A stretch of DNA of 64,000 nucleotides, taken from the NCBI GenBank assembly GCA_005406025.1, contig BGZK01000144.1:124001-188000 (forward strand), written 5' to 3'. Of the stretch, positions 45,724-58,700 are shown one piece after another. This DNA is from Eumeta japonica (Eukaryota > Arthropoda > Insecta > Lepidoptera > Psychidae). The notes beneath the pieces were generated by a model. The model did not search any database and was not told the DNA's origin. It worked only from the letters and a program-made list of their open reading frames with translations. Position 1 is the first letter of the stretch, and the number at the start of each line of letters is the position of its first letter. A program made the translations under genes and the position numbers.

Positions 45724-45923
45724 TTAATATATGGTATTGCTCATCAAGGGGTCTTTGACCAATTTTCCGAACTGTAGTAAAATAATGAGGTACGTCAAGA
45801 TCAGACTCAGGCACAGGAAGGGTAGACGCACTCCGAAGTGAACGACCTGCAGCAGCTTGAACGAGAGGCTTTGCGTGTCCGCGACTGTCAGAAAATTACG
45901 CACCAGTCTACGGTCGTCTTTAT
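45724..45923 (-). CDS. Orphan but intact Gr exon 4
   Basis: Behind a good acceptor (ctcctttcag) it reads (D)KDDRRLVRNFLTVADTQSL and on to TYLIILLQFGKLV, ending in TAA at 45724-45726, 65 complete codons. The phase is 1, as in all Gr exon 4s here, and the family signature TYLIILLQF is fully kept. Compared with Gr-C exon 4 there are at least a dozen synonymous codon differences at conserved residues, which suggests long constraint on the protein. No exon 1-3 was found between it and Gr-C exon 4 at 52.7 kb. It is either the last relic of a lost gene or an alternative terminal exon for Gr-C, whose exon 3 donor has a compatible phase about 11 kb upstream. Confidence 0.7.
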
Positions 45924-46739
45924 CTGAAAGGAGATAAAGACGAATATGTAAAAAGTGAATATAATAGAACAATGGGAAATTTTATGTTGTAGTAGAATAA
46001 AAAATGTTTGTTTCGCATTAAGAATGTAAGAAACCGATCGTTTTTTACTCTTTGAGTGGCGTGACAATGGCGTTAGACGGTTTTATATTATCTATGGCCT
46101 TGCATTTAGACTTAATAGTCCCTTAATACCAGCTAAATAAGACAAAAATAGTCTTACAGTGGTCGTAAAATGGCCTAAAAATAGACTAAACTGGTAATTC
46201 ATAAAAAATTATACTTTTCATTTCCATATTTTTCTTTTACTTACTTCTCAATATTTCTCATTTCCAAGTTTCTATTAAATGATTATTTTTTATATTTCTT
46301 CACGCAGACTGTTTGCCATTGAGTATTGTGTTTCTGAATAGACACTAAGAAACTTCCGCTTTTTTTGACGACTCCGAAACATAAGGGCGATTTTAGTAAT
46401 TAGATTCCATCATTGAAATTAGAAGAAAATTGGAAACTTTGAACCTACATTGACATTAACTGATAGAATACGAGATGTATTTGCAGAAACGTGATAAGTC
46501 GCTAAAGGATGCAAATGGAAGAAGTCTGATAATTCGGTACCAGTCACAATTTTTTTTGCCATACACATCTTTTACCACCGTACAGAAGCGTATATGATTG
46601 TTTTATTACTCATTCGGAATAAACAGTAACTTTGTGCATGTTTTTGATGTCTCTAGTAGCTGATTTCTACTAAAAACTGTTCAATAAAAAATAAATGTCC
46701 CCAAAAAAACATTCGAAGTGTTAATATTAAAAGTGTAAG

Positions 46740-47500
46740 GTTAAAATGACGGCTGAAGAAATTGTTGGTGTTTAAAAAATATGAAATCCAGAAACTTATA
46801 CCATACATACATTCAGAAGATCGTCAGCTACTGTGTTACCTGATAGTGGTGCCGATCTGATTATCGTCAAGAGACACGGCGGATGGAAATTCAGTTCAGT
46901 CGCTGAAGGCTACATCGAAGACACAATTGGAGACAAAGTTTTGCAACAAACATTGTAAGTGCTGTATTGACATAGCCATCTACTACACGAGAACATCTGC
47001 ATATAATTAATCAATCTTTTGAAACGACAACTGTAGAACCTATGGATATCAATGTAAAAATCAAAAAAGAATATAAACTTTTACATTTTGGATCCAATTT
47101 CAATTAAGTATTCCAAAAATTTAAACGTTGCTTTTCATTATTAACGATACATTGTATATTAGCAATAAATTTTAAAAGAGGAAATTTTTAATTCAAATAT
47201 TTTTTTATGTATATAATTTCGTGAAAAACAAACGGCAATTCGCGTCGCGTCACACAAAATCACTGAGTAATATCACTGAAAATAAAAATGAAATATCTAA
47301 TGGTTTTAACTTAATAATAAACAGTGATAGTAGTAGAGATAGACTTAATAAAATATGCCCATCTAGCTCAGTATCTTTTAATATTAGACGATAACGTTGA
47401 AAGTTCTTCAGACGAAATGCACAAACTGTAATACAGAATTGCACTTATTCACGCAAAAAGCACGCTTCACTCGATATTCTGTATAAACTCTTTTAAAGAT
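46740..47500 (+). pseudogene. Crypton-like tyrosine recombinase fragment
   Basis: An ATG near 46746 starts MTAEEIVGV-stop, and from about 46810 the plus strand reads FRRSSATVLPDSGADLIIVK, then RHGGWKFSSVAEGYIEDTIG. The order R-x2-(S)AT-x3-(A)DSGAD ... LxxHGGWK(S)xxVAEGYI is the C-terminal catalytic part of tyrosine recombinases of the Crypton/eukaryotic phage-integrase-like type: the FRRSSAT arginine, the HGGW histidine and the final tyrosine in EGYI correspond to catalytic positions. Upstream catalytic parts are missing. A degraded tail follows. It is a dead mobile element fragment. Confidence 0.65.
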
Positions 47501-48639
47501 ATGGTAAATAAATTAAGAGCCTCGTACCCAAAAAAGTTCTGTTTCTGATATAAATCTTCATGAGTACTATGACATGATTGAGCTAGGATCATATTACGTA
47601 GGTTAACAGATAGTTATAGTGGTTAAATTTCCGATTACCTTGCCTAAAACCTATAACCTTTATAAACTATCCATTTTTTGTAACTATAATAACAAAGTAG
47701 GTATTAATACCAAACCTACCCTACATAACAATTGGTGAATGAGACTCTTTGTACATAGAGTTAGAATGTTCAAAGTTCGATTTATGGTTCCTCTGTGAAA
47801 AGAGAATGTAACATCAAACCGAGTAGCAAAAGGATTTTGTTCAACGCCTTGTCACAGAGCAGAAACTTATCGAGGTCTACCATTTCTCTTCTATCGCTTT
47901 AACTAAAGAAACCTTAGAATAACTCAGTGAAAAACACTATACACTAAGCTTCCCGAAACAAGCGAAAATTCAGATAAACTGCGGGCAAGAACAATTCAAG
48001 ACCCTTCAAGGAAGTTACTTAGCAGCATCCCATTTAACTGCTTTATAAATACTCCAGGATTCACTATTGCTAATTCTAATAACCATATAAAAGGACACGC
48101 TGCAACAATAACGAATTTACCGATTCTGGAAGAAACTCCATTTCGAGAGCAGAAGGCTGTTATAACGCTGGACTCCAATGACTTAAAATACCTACAATAT
48201 ATATTGTAATAGCTGAGCTAGGTGTGGGTGGATTAATATATCGATGAAAAACTTAAGGTGCGTTAAAGCACTAAAGCACTAAATTAATAAAAATAACTCG
48301 AGATGCCTGCACTCCGACTCAAGAGAATGAATGATTACGATTTGATAAGATACAGAAGGGTACTGAATGCAATATGCTATGTATGGCGTAATATGTAGTC
48401 TTACAAGAACATGGTAAAATTCGATGACAGTGTAAATACATATTAATTATCGAAAGAAGCTTCAAGACAGAAAAAATATAGAAGTCAGAAAGATAAAAAT
48501 ATTTTTAAATAATAAATTGTAAGACTTATTACAAAAATTAGAGTAGTGAAATCCTGCTTTTTAGTTTTTAGTTTTGGTTTTTAGTTTTGGCGATTCGACT
48601 ACATATATAAGAACCTGCTCACTAGAATGATAAAGAAAA
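47501..48639. other. Unassigned; weak coding-like segment near 48 kb
   Basis: About 47990-48190 has a frame on the plus strand with FTIANSNNHIKGHAATITNL and another on the minus strand. Neither is recognised. The rest is AT-rich spacer. Confidence 0.3.
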
Positions 48640-49260
48640 TAAAATGCGTTTGCTTTATAACATACGGGGAAATTTCATAATCAAAATGCGGCTAATGCAA
48701 ATTTGATTATTAAATAAAATAAAAAAGCTTTGTGAAAGCAAGTGCATTTACTCAATAATATTCCTTTCGCAACACCAATAACAGAACAAAAACAAATCTC
48801 TTGCTAACAATCGTGATTACCATTACAATGTCTACTTATCCTCACTGGCTAGATATTTATGCATTAACGGCGGGTTGCACCAAAAGAAGAAATGCAATTG
48901 TATTGCAATTATAATGCAGTTATATTTCATGTATTGTCCATACTTTGTCTGTCAAGTTTTATGGTTAATTTAACAATCACCGTTTTTATCTTTTAGAGTA
49001 ATAACCGTAACTTTTATTAGGGCAAATTGCAAAAACGATGTACACTTTTCTAAAACACCTAAAAATCGAACTAAAACCCGTCTTATTTCAATTGAATAAA
49101 ATGGATTATTCTCTTTAGTTTCTGTCAATTGTTAATTCCTCTTAGTTCCTGTACTATATATTTATGTACTGTAACTATAGTATAATTTAGTGATGTTTAT
49201 GTACAATCATTCTGTTATCAGAATAAAGCATGTTACACTCTGTCTTTTTCACTCCTACTC
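48640..49260 (-). repeat. Diverged repeat pair, copy 2
   Basis: Partner of 45110-45720 (see there). It contains a minus-strand hydrophobic frame near 48750-48840 (MVITIVSKRFVFVLLLVLRK) at the place of the similar frame in copy 1. Confidence 0.6.
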
Positions 49261-49339
49261 TCAAATTTAACCTTCGCTAACCGACACATAAAGCACACTG
49301 AAAGTTCTGCACTCCTGGCCGTTCATAAGTGTTTTAATT

Positions 49340-50620
49340 CCGAATGTTATATTTTTTAAAACATTGTAATAAATTAATGATATTCATTGGTTAAAATATT
49401 TTTTGGCGGGAAGTCGCGTGTCAGTTGTTTTTAACATAAGTTTGAAGTTAGTCGCCGGTACCAAAAATGGAATTGACGCGAAAAGATTTTAGAGCGATAA
49501 TTGTTTATGATATTAAAAGTTCACTGTCTCCGCAAGACTGCACTGCTCGTCTTCGAAGTGCTTTTAAGAGGAAAGCGCCGTATTGAGCATTGTAAGGCCA
49601 TGGTATGCAGAATTTGTTCGTGGCCGTGCTTCTCTCCATAATAAAAGTCGTGAAGGTCGTCTCTCAACTGTAATCACTGAGGAAAATGTGGCTACTGTCA
49701 GGAAATTTATTGAAGAAAACCGGCGTATCACCTACGAGGAGATTCGAGTAACTACATTTGAGGATTGGTATGAGCTAAATTTAAAAAATCTTATATCAAT
49801 ATTCAAAAAATTAAAAACTTTGTTTTCGTTGGATTTCTCATGAATTCACCCCCGAACATAAGCGGACCAAAATTGATTGATGTAAAAAAATTTTGTTAAT
49901 GTACGATCACGGACGTTCGAATGCCGTGTAAGACATTGTGACAGGAGATGAAACATGGATATATTGTTACATGTCGAAAAGAAAGCAACGGTCTTGTCAA
50001 AAAAAGCAAACAGTCAACAAACAGTATGGGTGTTCGAAGGCGGCAGCAAACTAACAAAATCTAGGCAGGCGAGAAGCATGGACAAAAAAATATGTTTTTT
50101 TCTCCGAGACGTGTCCTGTCGCACGATCCTACTTGAAAACAAAAGATTATTAATGCTGAGTGGTACACCACCGTTTGTTGGTCCAGTGTCTTAAAAAAGT
50201 TAGGGAAAAATGACCTAGAAATCGCATCCTATTGCACCATGACAATGCTTTGCCGCACATCGCCAATAAGATGATGTCATTTTTGACTTCCGAAAAGGTA
50301 AAGCTTGTTACCCATCCCGCATTTAGTCTTAGCACCCTGCGATTTCTTTATTTTTCCAAAAATCGAAGATTTGATGAAAGTCTGACATTTACGGGGCCAG
50401 AAGAGGCCGTGTTAGCCTTCAACCAGCACGGGCAAAATGTGCCCTCAGACCAATGGCCCTTATGTTTTCAAAAATGGTTTGAACAAATGACAGTGTGTAA
50501 AATATAATGGAAAATACTCTGAAAAACAGTAAATATTTTACTTTACATGCAAATTGTTTTATTTATAAGTTACATAAAACATTCAGCGTACCTCACATAC
50601 TTTATCACTAATATGTAATA
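49340..50620 (+). pseudogene. Mariner-family transposase, decayed
   Basis: The transposase starts at ATG 49467 (MELTRKDFRAIIVYDIKSSL) and continues through shifted frames: WYAEFVRGRASLHNKSREGR, VTGDETWIYCYM (about 49940-49980, the first catalytic Asp region), HHDNALPHIANK (about 50233, the second catalytic Asp) and CDFFIFPKIEDL, ending near 50507 (CFQKWFEQMTVCK). These are the DDE/D-type cut-and-paste blocks in correct order across about 1 kb. Several frameshifts and stops make it dead. Exact terminal inverted repeats were not established, so the ends are approximate. Confidence 0.85.
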
Positions 50621-52349
50621 GCTGTAATATTTTGACGATATAAACTTGATTATTTAAAAAGGTAGCATTAAGCAAAGACCCCTTAATTACACATTAATTC
50701 CACATTTCATTAATTCCACAATCTCGCATTGTCATTAAATATGTGTGTTCTGATGAATCACAGACCTTCCTGTGATCAATGACACTAACTGTTACGAAGT
50801 CGATAACGAAATGAAACAAGAAACACTTTCTGCATTTTTTAATTCAGTGCAACACCAACATCATACCAAGTGCCATTACCACGACGACAACGAATATAAC
50901 AATTGACATGTCTAATTATTATCGTTACCGGCTATCCACTTTTGTAAGTCTATATAGTCTGATTAATTATTCATTATTCATAACAATCAGCAAAGCAAGT
51001 AAACAATATTGTGTTGCTCTATAATTTAAGTTTTTACAATTAATGAAATAAGTGTCATAACTAGACTACATTCGCTATTTCACTATTAAACCAAAGTTAT
51101 TCTTCTCTACAAAGACAGACAATATTTACAGTTTATTGCTATAGATATAATCAAACAACTGATTGTATTTTAGAAAGTACTTTACAAAGAAATTTCCTTT
51201 TTTTAATCGTCATCACACTTTACCTTCAGATACTATATGTTAATTTTTCACATGGCAGCTGACAACACCAAACGCGGCCAGCTACGTACGTGCACCCTTT
51301 TACATAAATTACAGGACAGGCTTTAAGAATCATAAGTAAATTTCATAATTTTCTGTACATCTCTTTCCGTGAAACTAGTTACCCTATATTAAGTTACGGA
51401 TTTTTTTAGGGCTTTTTAAAAGCCCAAAAATCTTTAAAACTCCTTTTTGTCTTAGATAAAAAGTGTAACCCTACTGCTACTGTGTATTTATGTGCATTCA
51501 CTCTAATAAAACCATTGGTGAATGTCAAAATATGTCTCTCAAGTAGATTAAATAGAGTTCACACTTATGATGATGGACAAACGGTTAGCACGGTAGTTTC
51601 GAATTCGAAGGTACAGTATTTATAAACTGTCAATGGACGAATTAACCGATGACTTTTAAAGGACCATCGTTACTGGATACTGTTAGACCATTGGTAATAA
51701 TAGGTGATAATAGACACAAGCTAGCCTGCGCCGGTCCATTGTGTAGGTTTTATGGCGAACCCTTTAAAATTAAATAGAAAGATTATGAAAAGATGTCTCT
51801 TCAGTGACGTCATAAACAAAATTGACACATCACATATATTTTAGTGATTTCAGTGACGGAAAATAGTCATGTTTCTAGAATATCAAAGAAAATTATAATA
51901 TCTGAATTAATAGTTCCAAAATTATAATTAACCGCATTTAATTCGATAGTTATTTCATGTATTTCCACTGTACACAGACTATTACACGAATACCCAGTAC
52001 GAAGAGATTTTTCTCTCGAACTTTATTAACAATCTCTTTCGTTTCCCTACTCGCTATAAAAACCCTAACTATAATTTTAGTATCTGGATACCTTAAAATG
52101 TTTCATAGTTAACAAGGAAACGTCCTAAATGTCCATAAATCTAAGTGACATACAAGATCCTTGGCTACGCTCGCGATATTGTTTTTAACGTACAATGTAG
52201 GTAAACATTTTAGCTCCACACTAGAGAAGTAAACTCTTTTACAATCTTTTTATATCAGATTTGGTTGCTCGGAGCTCTCTACGCAGGCCAATTTGGATGC
52301 CTGATGATGATCATGATCAAGGACACAACACGAAGCTTTAAAACGCATT
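50621..52349. other. Downstream region of Gr-C
   Basis: No gene recognised apart from the short minus-strand frame at 50844-50909. The part at 50800-50930 is related to the downstream segments of Gr-A and Gr-B. Confidence 0.4.
50844..50909 (-). CDS. Possible 21-aa hydrophobic peptide downstream of Gr-C
   Basis: The frame MSIVIFVVVVVMALGMMLVL-H ends in TGA, followed by a region that matches sequence after the Gr-B short frame (gtttcttgtttcatttcg against gtttcttgtttcatttt). It is shorter and more diverged than the Gr-B copy. Coding status is doubtful. Confidence 0.15.
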   Translation of the reverse strand: MSIVIFVVVVVMALGMMLVLH

Positions 52350-52435
52350 GTCCATTCGCCCATAATCGGGATTCAAACTGTACATTTTGGTTCAAAGGCA
52401 ACGCTCTTCACCGCTCGACCACCATCACTCAAACG
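52350..52435 (-). repeat. tRNA-derived SINE head
   Basis: The minus strand has a box-A-like TGGTCGAGCGG (52411-52421) and a box-B-like AGTTTGAATCCC (52368-52379), spaced about 31 bp apart, in a tRNA-like frame (ggtggtcgagcggtgaagag, then cgttgcctttgaac). No intact acceptor stem was seen, so it is not called a tRNA gene. Confidence 0.55.
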
Positions 52436-52542
52436 TAATGTTTTAATTACAATACTTACGAGTATAACTAATCACAGCAATACAAATATTGATTGATTCA
52501 CATAGAAAACGAGATTGTTTATTAAAGGATTATGTAGAATAA

Positions 52543-52733
52543 TTATTTGGCCCACATCAAATTTTCGACCAATTTCCCAAACTGCAATAGAATAATTAAA
52601 CATGTCAAAGTGAGACTCAGGCACTGTACGGGCAGACGAACTCCGACATCGACGATGCCCAGCAACTTGAAGGAGAGGCTTTTCGTGTCCAATTTTGCCA
52701 GAAACTCACGCGCTAGTATACGGCCTTCTTTAT
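52543..52733 (-). CDS. Gr-C exon 4 (terminal)
   Basis: Reads (D)KEGRILAREFLAKLDTKSL and on to LTCLIILLQFGKLVENLMWA, ending in TAA at 52543-52545. Acceptor TTTTTAG. Intact. Confidence 0.85.
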
Positions 52734-55700
52734 CTAAAAAGAAAGAAATATGAATTTTAAAAAGAAACTAAGAATGTCTCGAGAATAACAATTAACATAA
52801 AATTATACAATCGTTTTTAAATGTTTAAATATCCCAATAACCATAAACGTCTTTATATTTAGCGGAACCATGCGAAACGAATTTAAAAATTTGTCATAGG
52901 GTAAGAAATATATTCTGCAAAGGCTGTTGCTACACTTATATTTTAAGCATTCCCTTAATGTCAAAAAGTTACGAAGTTCTTATTATGGTGTAGGTCTTGA
53001 ATAAAACACCTGTTTAAATTAATGTCATATGCTGGCGACAACTAAACAAAAACAATTTGAATCGGTAACTGACCGCTATTTATAAGGTCAGAGAAAAAGG
53101 TTTTTCGTATTTTATATGCAAATTCAAAATAATTTTTCAACATGCTTTATTTATATTTAATAATAATGTACATGCCATTTTGTTCAACAACTTGTTGCAT
53201 TTGTTTTGTAGTAACATACTCCAATTGCTGTAGAAATTTCGGGACTTTTGATCAAAAAACTGCTACAAGTAGGTTCGATAATCCTCTCTTGATATTAACC
53301 TAACACTACCTAAACAATTCAAAAAAGACCAAAACTGGTAAAAATCTTAGAGTGCAAGGTCAGGACTATGTAGTGGATGCATTAACACTTCCTGATTAAA
53401 CTCTTTCAATATTTGCTGAGTGGCTAAAGATATGTGTGATATGGTGCTATCATAATGAAAAGCACACCCTTTCTCTTGACCGATACCGGCCGTTTTTTCT
53501 CTATTTCTTGCTTGAGTCTCATCAGTTCTTGCCAGTAGAGATCCGAATTGATGGTTTTGGCTGGCAGTAAAAGCTTATAATAAATAATGCCCTTCCAATC
53601 CCACTGTAAACATACATCAACTTATTGCGAGTTAATCCGGGTTTCGCTATAGTCTGTAGAGCTTGATCGCCTTTTAACCATGATCTTGTAGTAGATAATA
53701 CATTTTTCATCATCGGTGATCAATATTTTTATTCAATGGTTTCATTTCATTTCAATAGAGAATTACAAATGAGTACACGATTCATTACATTTATTTCAGT
53801 AAGCTCGTGTGGGACCCAAGTATCGAGCTTTATTGTATATCCATCTTTTTCAAACGGATCAAAACTGTGTTTTGGTTAATTCTCAGCTCTTCAGCTATTT
53901 TGTAAGGACTAATATGCGTATCTTGCTCTACTTATTCTAACATGGCATCGACTTTATCCGTAACAGATCGACCAGAGCGAGGCTCATCTTTGACATCAAA
54001 ATTACCGGACCGAAAACGCTTGAACCATTATTTTACTACTCTTACCGACACTGCATTAGGTCCATAAACGTCTCAAATTTTTTTCGAGAATTGTGTAGCT
54101 TTTTTTCGTTTTTTTATAATAAAACTTCAAAAAATATCGAATTTTGACGTAAATTTCACTCATTTTAGTGGACAGAAAAACAAAAGAAAAATGACGTAAT
54201 ACCGTTTTTACTTTTTATTTTTCTTTTTTTTAATGTCTTATTTTTAAAGGTATCGAAGCTAGCTGGCTAGTTTGTTTGTATCTGGATACAAACAGCACAA
54301 CAACAATTTTACTGCATCATTTTAATTATAAAATACGAAAAAAGCTTTTCCCCGACCTTATATATACGAAGAAGAATGTCCGATTTGCTTTGAGACACGA
54401 AATTACTCTTTCCGTAGAGTCCATTTTGAAAATCATAAAACCTTACTAAAGCTTTGTTTAAGAACTGTGCATTTATTACTAAGATAGTTTTATTATAATT
54501 TTATTTCAAATTCTAAAAGTGGAATTTATAATTCATTGTAACGTGTATGTGTATTTATAATTATTAAGCGAACATACAACTTTCAATGTTGGTACTTTAA
54601 TGACCTGATTTTAATTCTAATCATGTATTCTCGCTTTTTATTTAGTTTTCAAATGATTAAATAACATGGAAATTGAGTGCAGCTGTGTTTTATAATAAAT
54701 TGGAATTCACTATTTTTCTTCAACCTCTAAGACGAAGTGAAACAGTAATTAAAGTTAGGAGCTACAAAAAGTTGTTAATGTGAATTACAATGCAATAGTA
54801 TTTCATAATATTTTTTTTACGATTTTACTGATATTAGAATTAATACGATTAATGTGGTCAAAAGTCAAGGAACAATATGTTGTAATATTGTACTTAACTT
54901 GTAATCTATACTTTGAAATATTTACTCATATTTTGTTGCGTTATTTTATTTCTTCCTTTTTTTTTCGTTATTTTATTGCGTCGTTTTATTTCTTCCCTAA
55001 TTATTATTTCTTCCCCACTCATCTTCGATTTTCATCTACTAAATTTTCTGTCAGAAATTTATTATTATTAATAAAATATTATCATTAATAGTTTATGTAC
55101 TTTTTCCTTTTGAATAACTTTCAAAATTTAAAATACTGACAGGAACGAGAGAAGCGCCTTGAAAAGGAGGACTAAAATTTTCGCGGGACATTGGTGGTGA
55201 AAATGTTTAAAGTGGAATATCTAAATTGACTTTCGTACAGCAGACAAAGTTTTAAGAAGAAGGAAAACATATATTTACCAACTGTGTTGATCCTGGTATC
55301 ATAAAGAGCAATATGTCTAAGGAAATAGCTGATTTCACTTTTAAAGGTAGTGTTCATCGACTTTTATTTGGAACTAGATACCCCTTTATCTCTAAAGTAC
55401 TTTTCCATTTAACGTGATGACTACAGCCAACCTTTAAACGATTAGGCTAGAAAATTCTCGTAATCCATATACATAGATGTTCGAGATATCCTTTCAAACC
55501 CTCAAGGTGACTATGATACCAAAACACATGACATCTAGCACGAAATGAGTACTGTAACCCTTGATCACCTTGATCGGATTAGGCCCGTGGACGAGCCATA
55601 AAAATATTAGTTGGAGCCCTAAAAATACTTATGTGGAACTAGAGTTCCACACGAGATCATCGGACGTATTACGCTTACGTTCGAGTTTGTCGTAATTCGG

Positions 55701-58700
55701 CCGTATGCAGCAGCTCTTCCCATCATCATCGACACCAAATTCCAAGTGTGTAAAACAAACCACTACCAGTCATGGAATAATGGTGCAAACTTTTTCTTCG
55801 TCTTTTCGACGGCAATGCAGGTACAGCTCATCACAATATGAGATCTACGCTGGAGAGCGTTCTGAAGGTCAAGGAAAATGAGCGCCTCCGAATAGTTTGA
55901 CTATTTACGGCGATTTTTTCGTGTATTTGTAAGCCTCACGGAGTGGACAACCTCTCTCTTGTTAGGAATAACCAATTTTCGATATTCCATATAGAAGTTC
56001 GTTGGCCTGCACAGTTTTGGAGATCGACCACGAGCAATTCAGTGCACTTTATCCGCTTAGAGACACGAATATCATTGGCCTTTATATACTCCTTCAGCTT
56101 GTTTGCAAGAGAAAATGCTTTTTCAGTCCTGGTATCACCAGATCCTCAGAAGTTGTGCGTCAACACAGCGGCTTTTTTAATGGAGACAATAGTGTCCTTT
56201 AAGGCATGCGCAACCTTACACGAGAGGGTCCTCCGAGGGTTTGGCATCAAAGTGACTACGGCCGCCTTTTAAAAAATCACTTTGGTCAAAGCGTTTTCAA
56301 ACGGCCCTCAGCCTCGTGTCCAGTAGAGAAGGCCTTGGACAAAGAGATTTTCCTGCTTTATTTTGAACCACCAAGCAATTATCTCCTTATCAATATTTTT
56401 AGGCGCTTTTTATAGGTGCTTATACTTTTTCATGTAGTGAAACCATTTTTTAATACTATTCTGTTCATCATTATATGCGTTAAATAGTAGTTCTTGAATT
56501 TTAATTTTATTTTATTTTCAATCAGGTATTAAGTTATTATTTACATATGTATTTGTAGCTATGGCTATGATCGTAGCGCTACGGTAACTGATGATAATGG
56601 TTAATAAAATCGTTCACATTGAAAATTTAGAAAGTTATAATTGTATGGTGAAAGCGTCAACAAGGGTTACAATTAAAAAAGCAATAAATGTTAAGCATCC
56701 GAAAGTGACAAGCTTGCATAAGCGAATAATGCGTGTCAGTGAAACGTGAGAGGTATATACAAAAGGAGTACCTTCCAAAGAAGGCTTTCTACAAATATAC
56801 CTTATAATTCTTTGTCATTTGTTTATTTTGAATGAGCGTTTACTTGAAGGGAACGCTTTATATTTTTATTTAAGAAACTTAAAATCCAGAATTTTTCAAA
56901 TGCTCTCACCACAACTTTACCTCATATTTTTTTAAGTATTAATAACACAATTCACTAAACTAATCGTAGGTTATGAACAAAAGTTTTGATGTAGTAGTTT
57001 TAGTTCTTTGTTGCCTATATTATAAAATTGGTTAAGGTAGTTCACCCAGTGAAAAACAACACAGATGATTCGCCAGGGTCGTTTTCAGCTCCTCTTCCTT
57101 AGCGTGGATTTGGTCGCAAACGACACCCAGCATTATTTGCAAACAAATGCTCGCTGTCTCTTCGCAAGCGATACACAAGCAAGCAGCCCACCAGACATCC
57201 TTTATGAAAAAAAACATCATAGTTATTCGAATTGCAGTAGACAACACATTTGAAATATCTCACTTACTTTAATCTTAAGCATTGATGAATTCATAAGTGA
57301 AGCAGAAAAAAAAACTATCATTTTCAGGTATTCGTCCCGGCTTTATCTACGTAATAGATAACGAATGAGTTTATCTGCAGAATGCCGTAAAAACCGTCGT
57401 TCAGTGAGATTGGCGGAATAATTTCACGTATAAATCAATATTAGTAAAGTTGTTACAATCGTACATTGAACTTCAAAATTGGCATCTTCAAAATTAATGT
57501 GTTTTACATTTCTTACAAACAAGTAATAATCATGTTAAATGTCTTATTAATAAAAATAATATTGACAGTTTGCAAAAAGATATGTAAAATAATAATGTAG
57601 CACAAAAAAAAAACAAAACAATAAAGAAATAAAAATAATAGAAATCTATAAAAAGTTTAATTATGGTAAGTATAGGCTTTTTTAAGTAATTGAGATTGTC
57701 ACCAAAAATATCTGCAATTGGATCAGTGTGGACTTTGTTATATCATTTCGTCATTCTGTTCAATAACAAGTACAACATTAAGTTTGTTTTACCAAGCTTA
57801 ATAGTAAACGGCCCGTAATTATGAGGCCTCGAAGTTTTTATCTGAATTTTCATACCGACATACGAAAATCGCGTGGTTGGAAGTTGAAACGCTTTGGCTA
57901 CTTTTAAATATATAAATAGGCGTGTACTGGGTCTGTCTGCGTTACGGTTGTTTTATTTGGTAACGTTAATACAGAACGATTGATGTCAATACCGTGTGGT
58001 AATTTCGGGTTTCTGTCTATCCTTCTGAAAAATATGCATGGGTCTCCAAAATAAACAACTTGAACTATCAATATCATGTAAATCACACATTACTTCAGCA
58101 GGAGGGCGATATTTTAAAATGTTTTATTGAGAAAAACCATTAATATCGATGATTTAGAGATATTCGTTCTGAAATATCGAATTTAATAATGGTTGTTAAA
58201 TACATAATCGCTAGTTGCATACTTACAGATCGATTAATCACTATCAGTGCCATTGAATACCAATTCATTACTCTTGGTATGATATCTGCTATCACTGTCG
58301 TCGCTAGCTGTAAGTGCGCACACAAAAGTCACTTAATGACATTATGAACTTATTATCTCACAATCAAAATAGACCACGCAGAAAGGCAATCGATGTATTT
58401 TTTGGTAAGTACTCCAAAAACTAATATTTCTTCGTTGTAATTATATTGGATTTGAACGCAAAACAATGAAAGGCATCTTATAAATGAACCTTAGCATATT
58501 TATCTCAGCCTTTTCATTCATACGCTATTTAACAAACATAATTATATATGTAGATGATGAACATACCAAAATCACCAGAATGAATTATTACGATAGTAAT
58601 CGGAACGCTCAATAAGATACACAGGAGTGTATAAAACTCTATTTATAAGCGTAAAATACAATTTAAAAAAGGGAAACGGAAACGGTAAATGCAAGTAAGG

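Noticed and set aside
52350..52435. Functional tRNA gene
   Set aside because: Box A and B are present but I see no paired acceptor stem or proper anticodon arm, so a SINE head is more likely.
54780..55088. 102-residue hydrophobic frame as a membrane protein
   Set aside because: Dominated by Phe/Tyr/Ile/Leu encoded by T-rich repeats (ttattttatttcttcc words); typical chance frame.
55943..56415. Overlapping frames of 109 and 69 residues in Gr-C intron 3 as host genes
   Set aside because: No conserved motif seen, several overlapping frames of similar quality, and position inside an intron suggest transposon remnant or chance.
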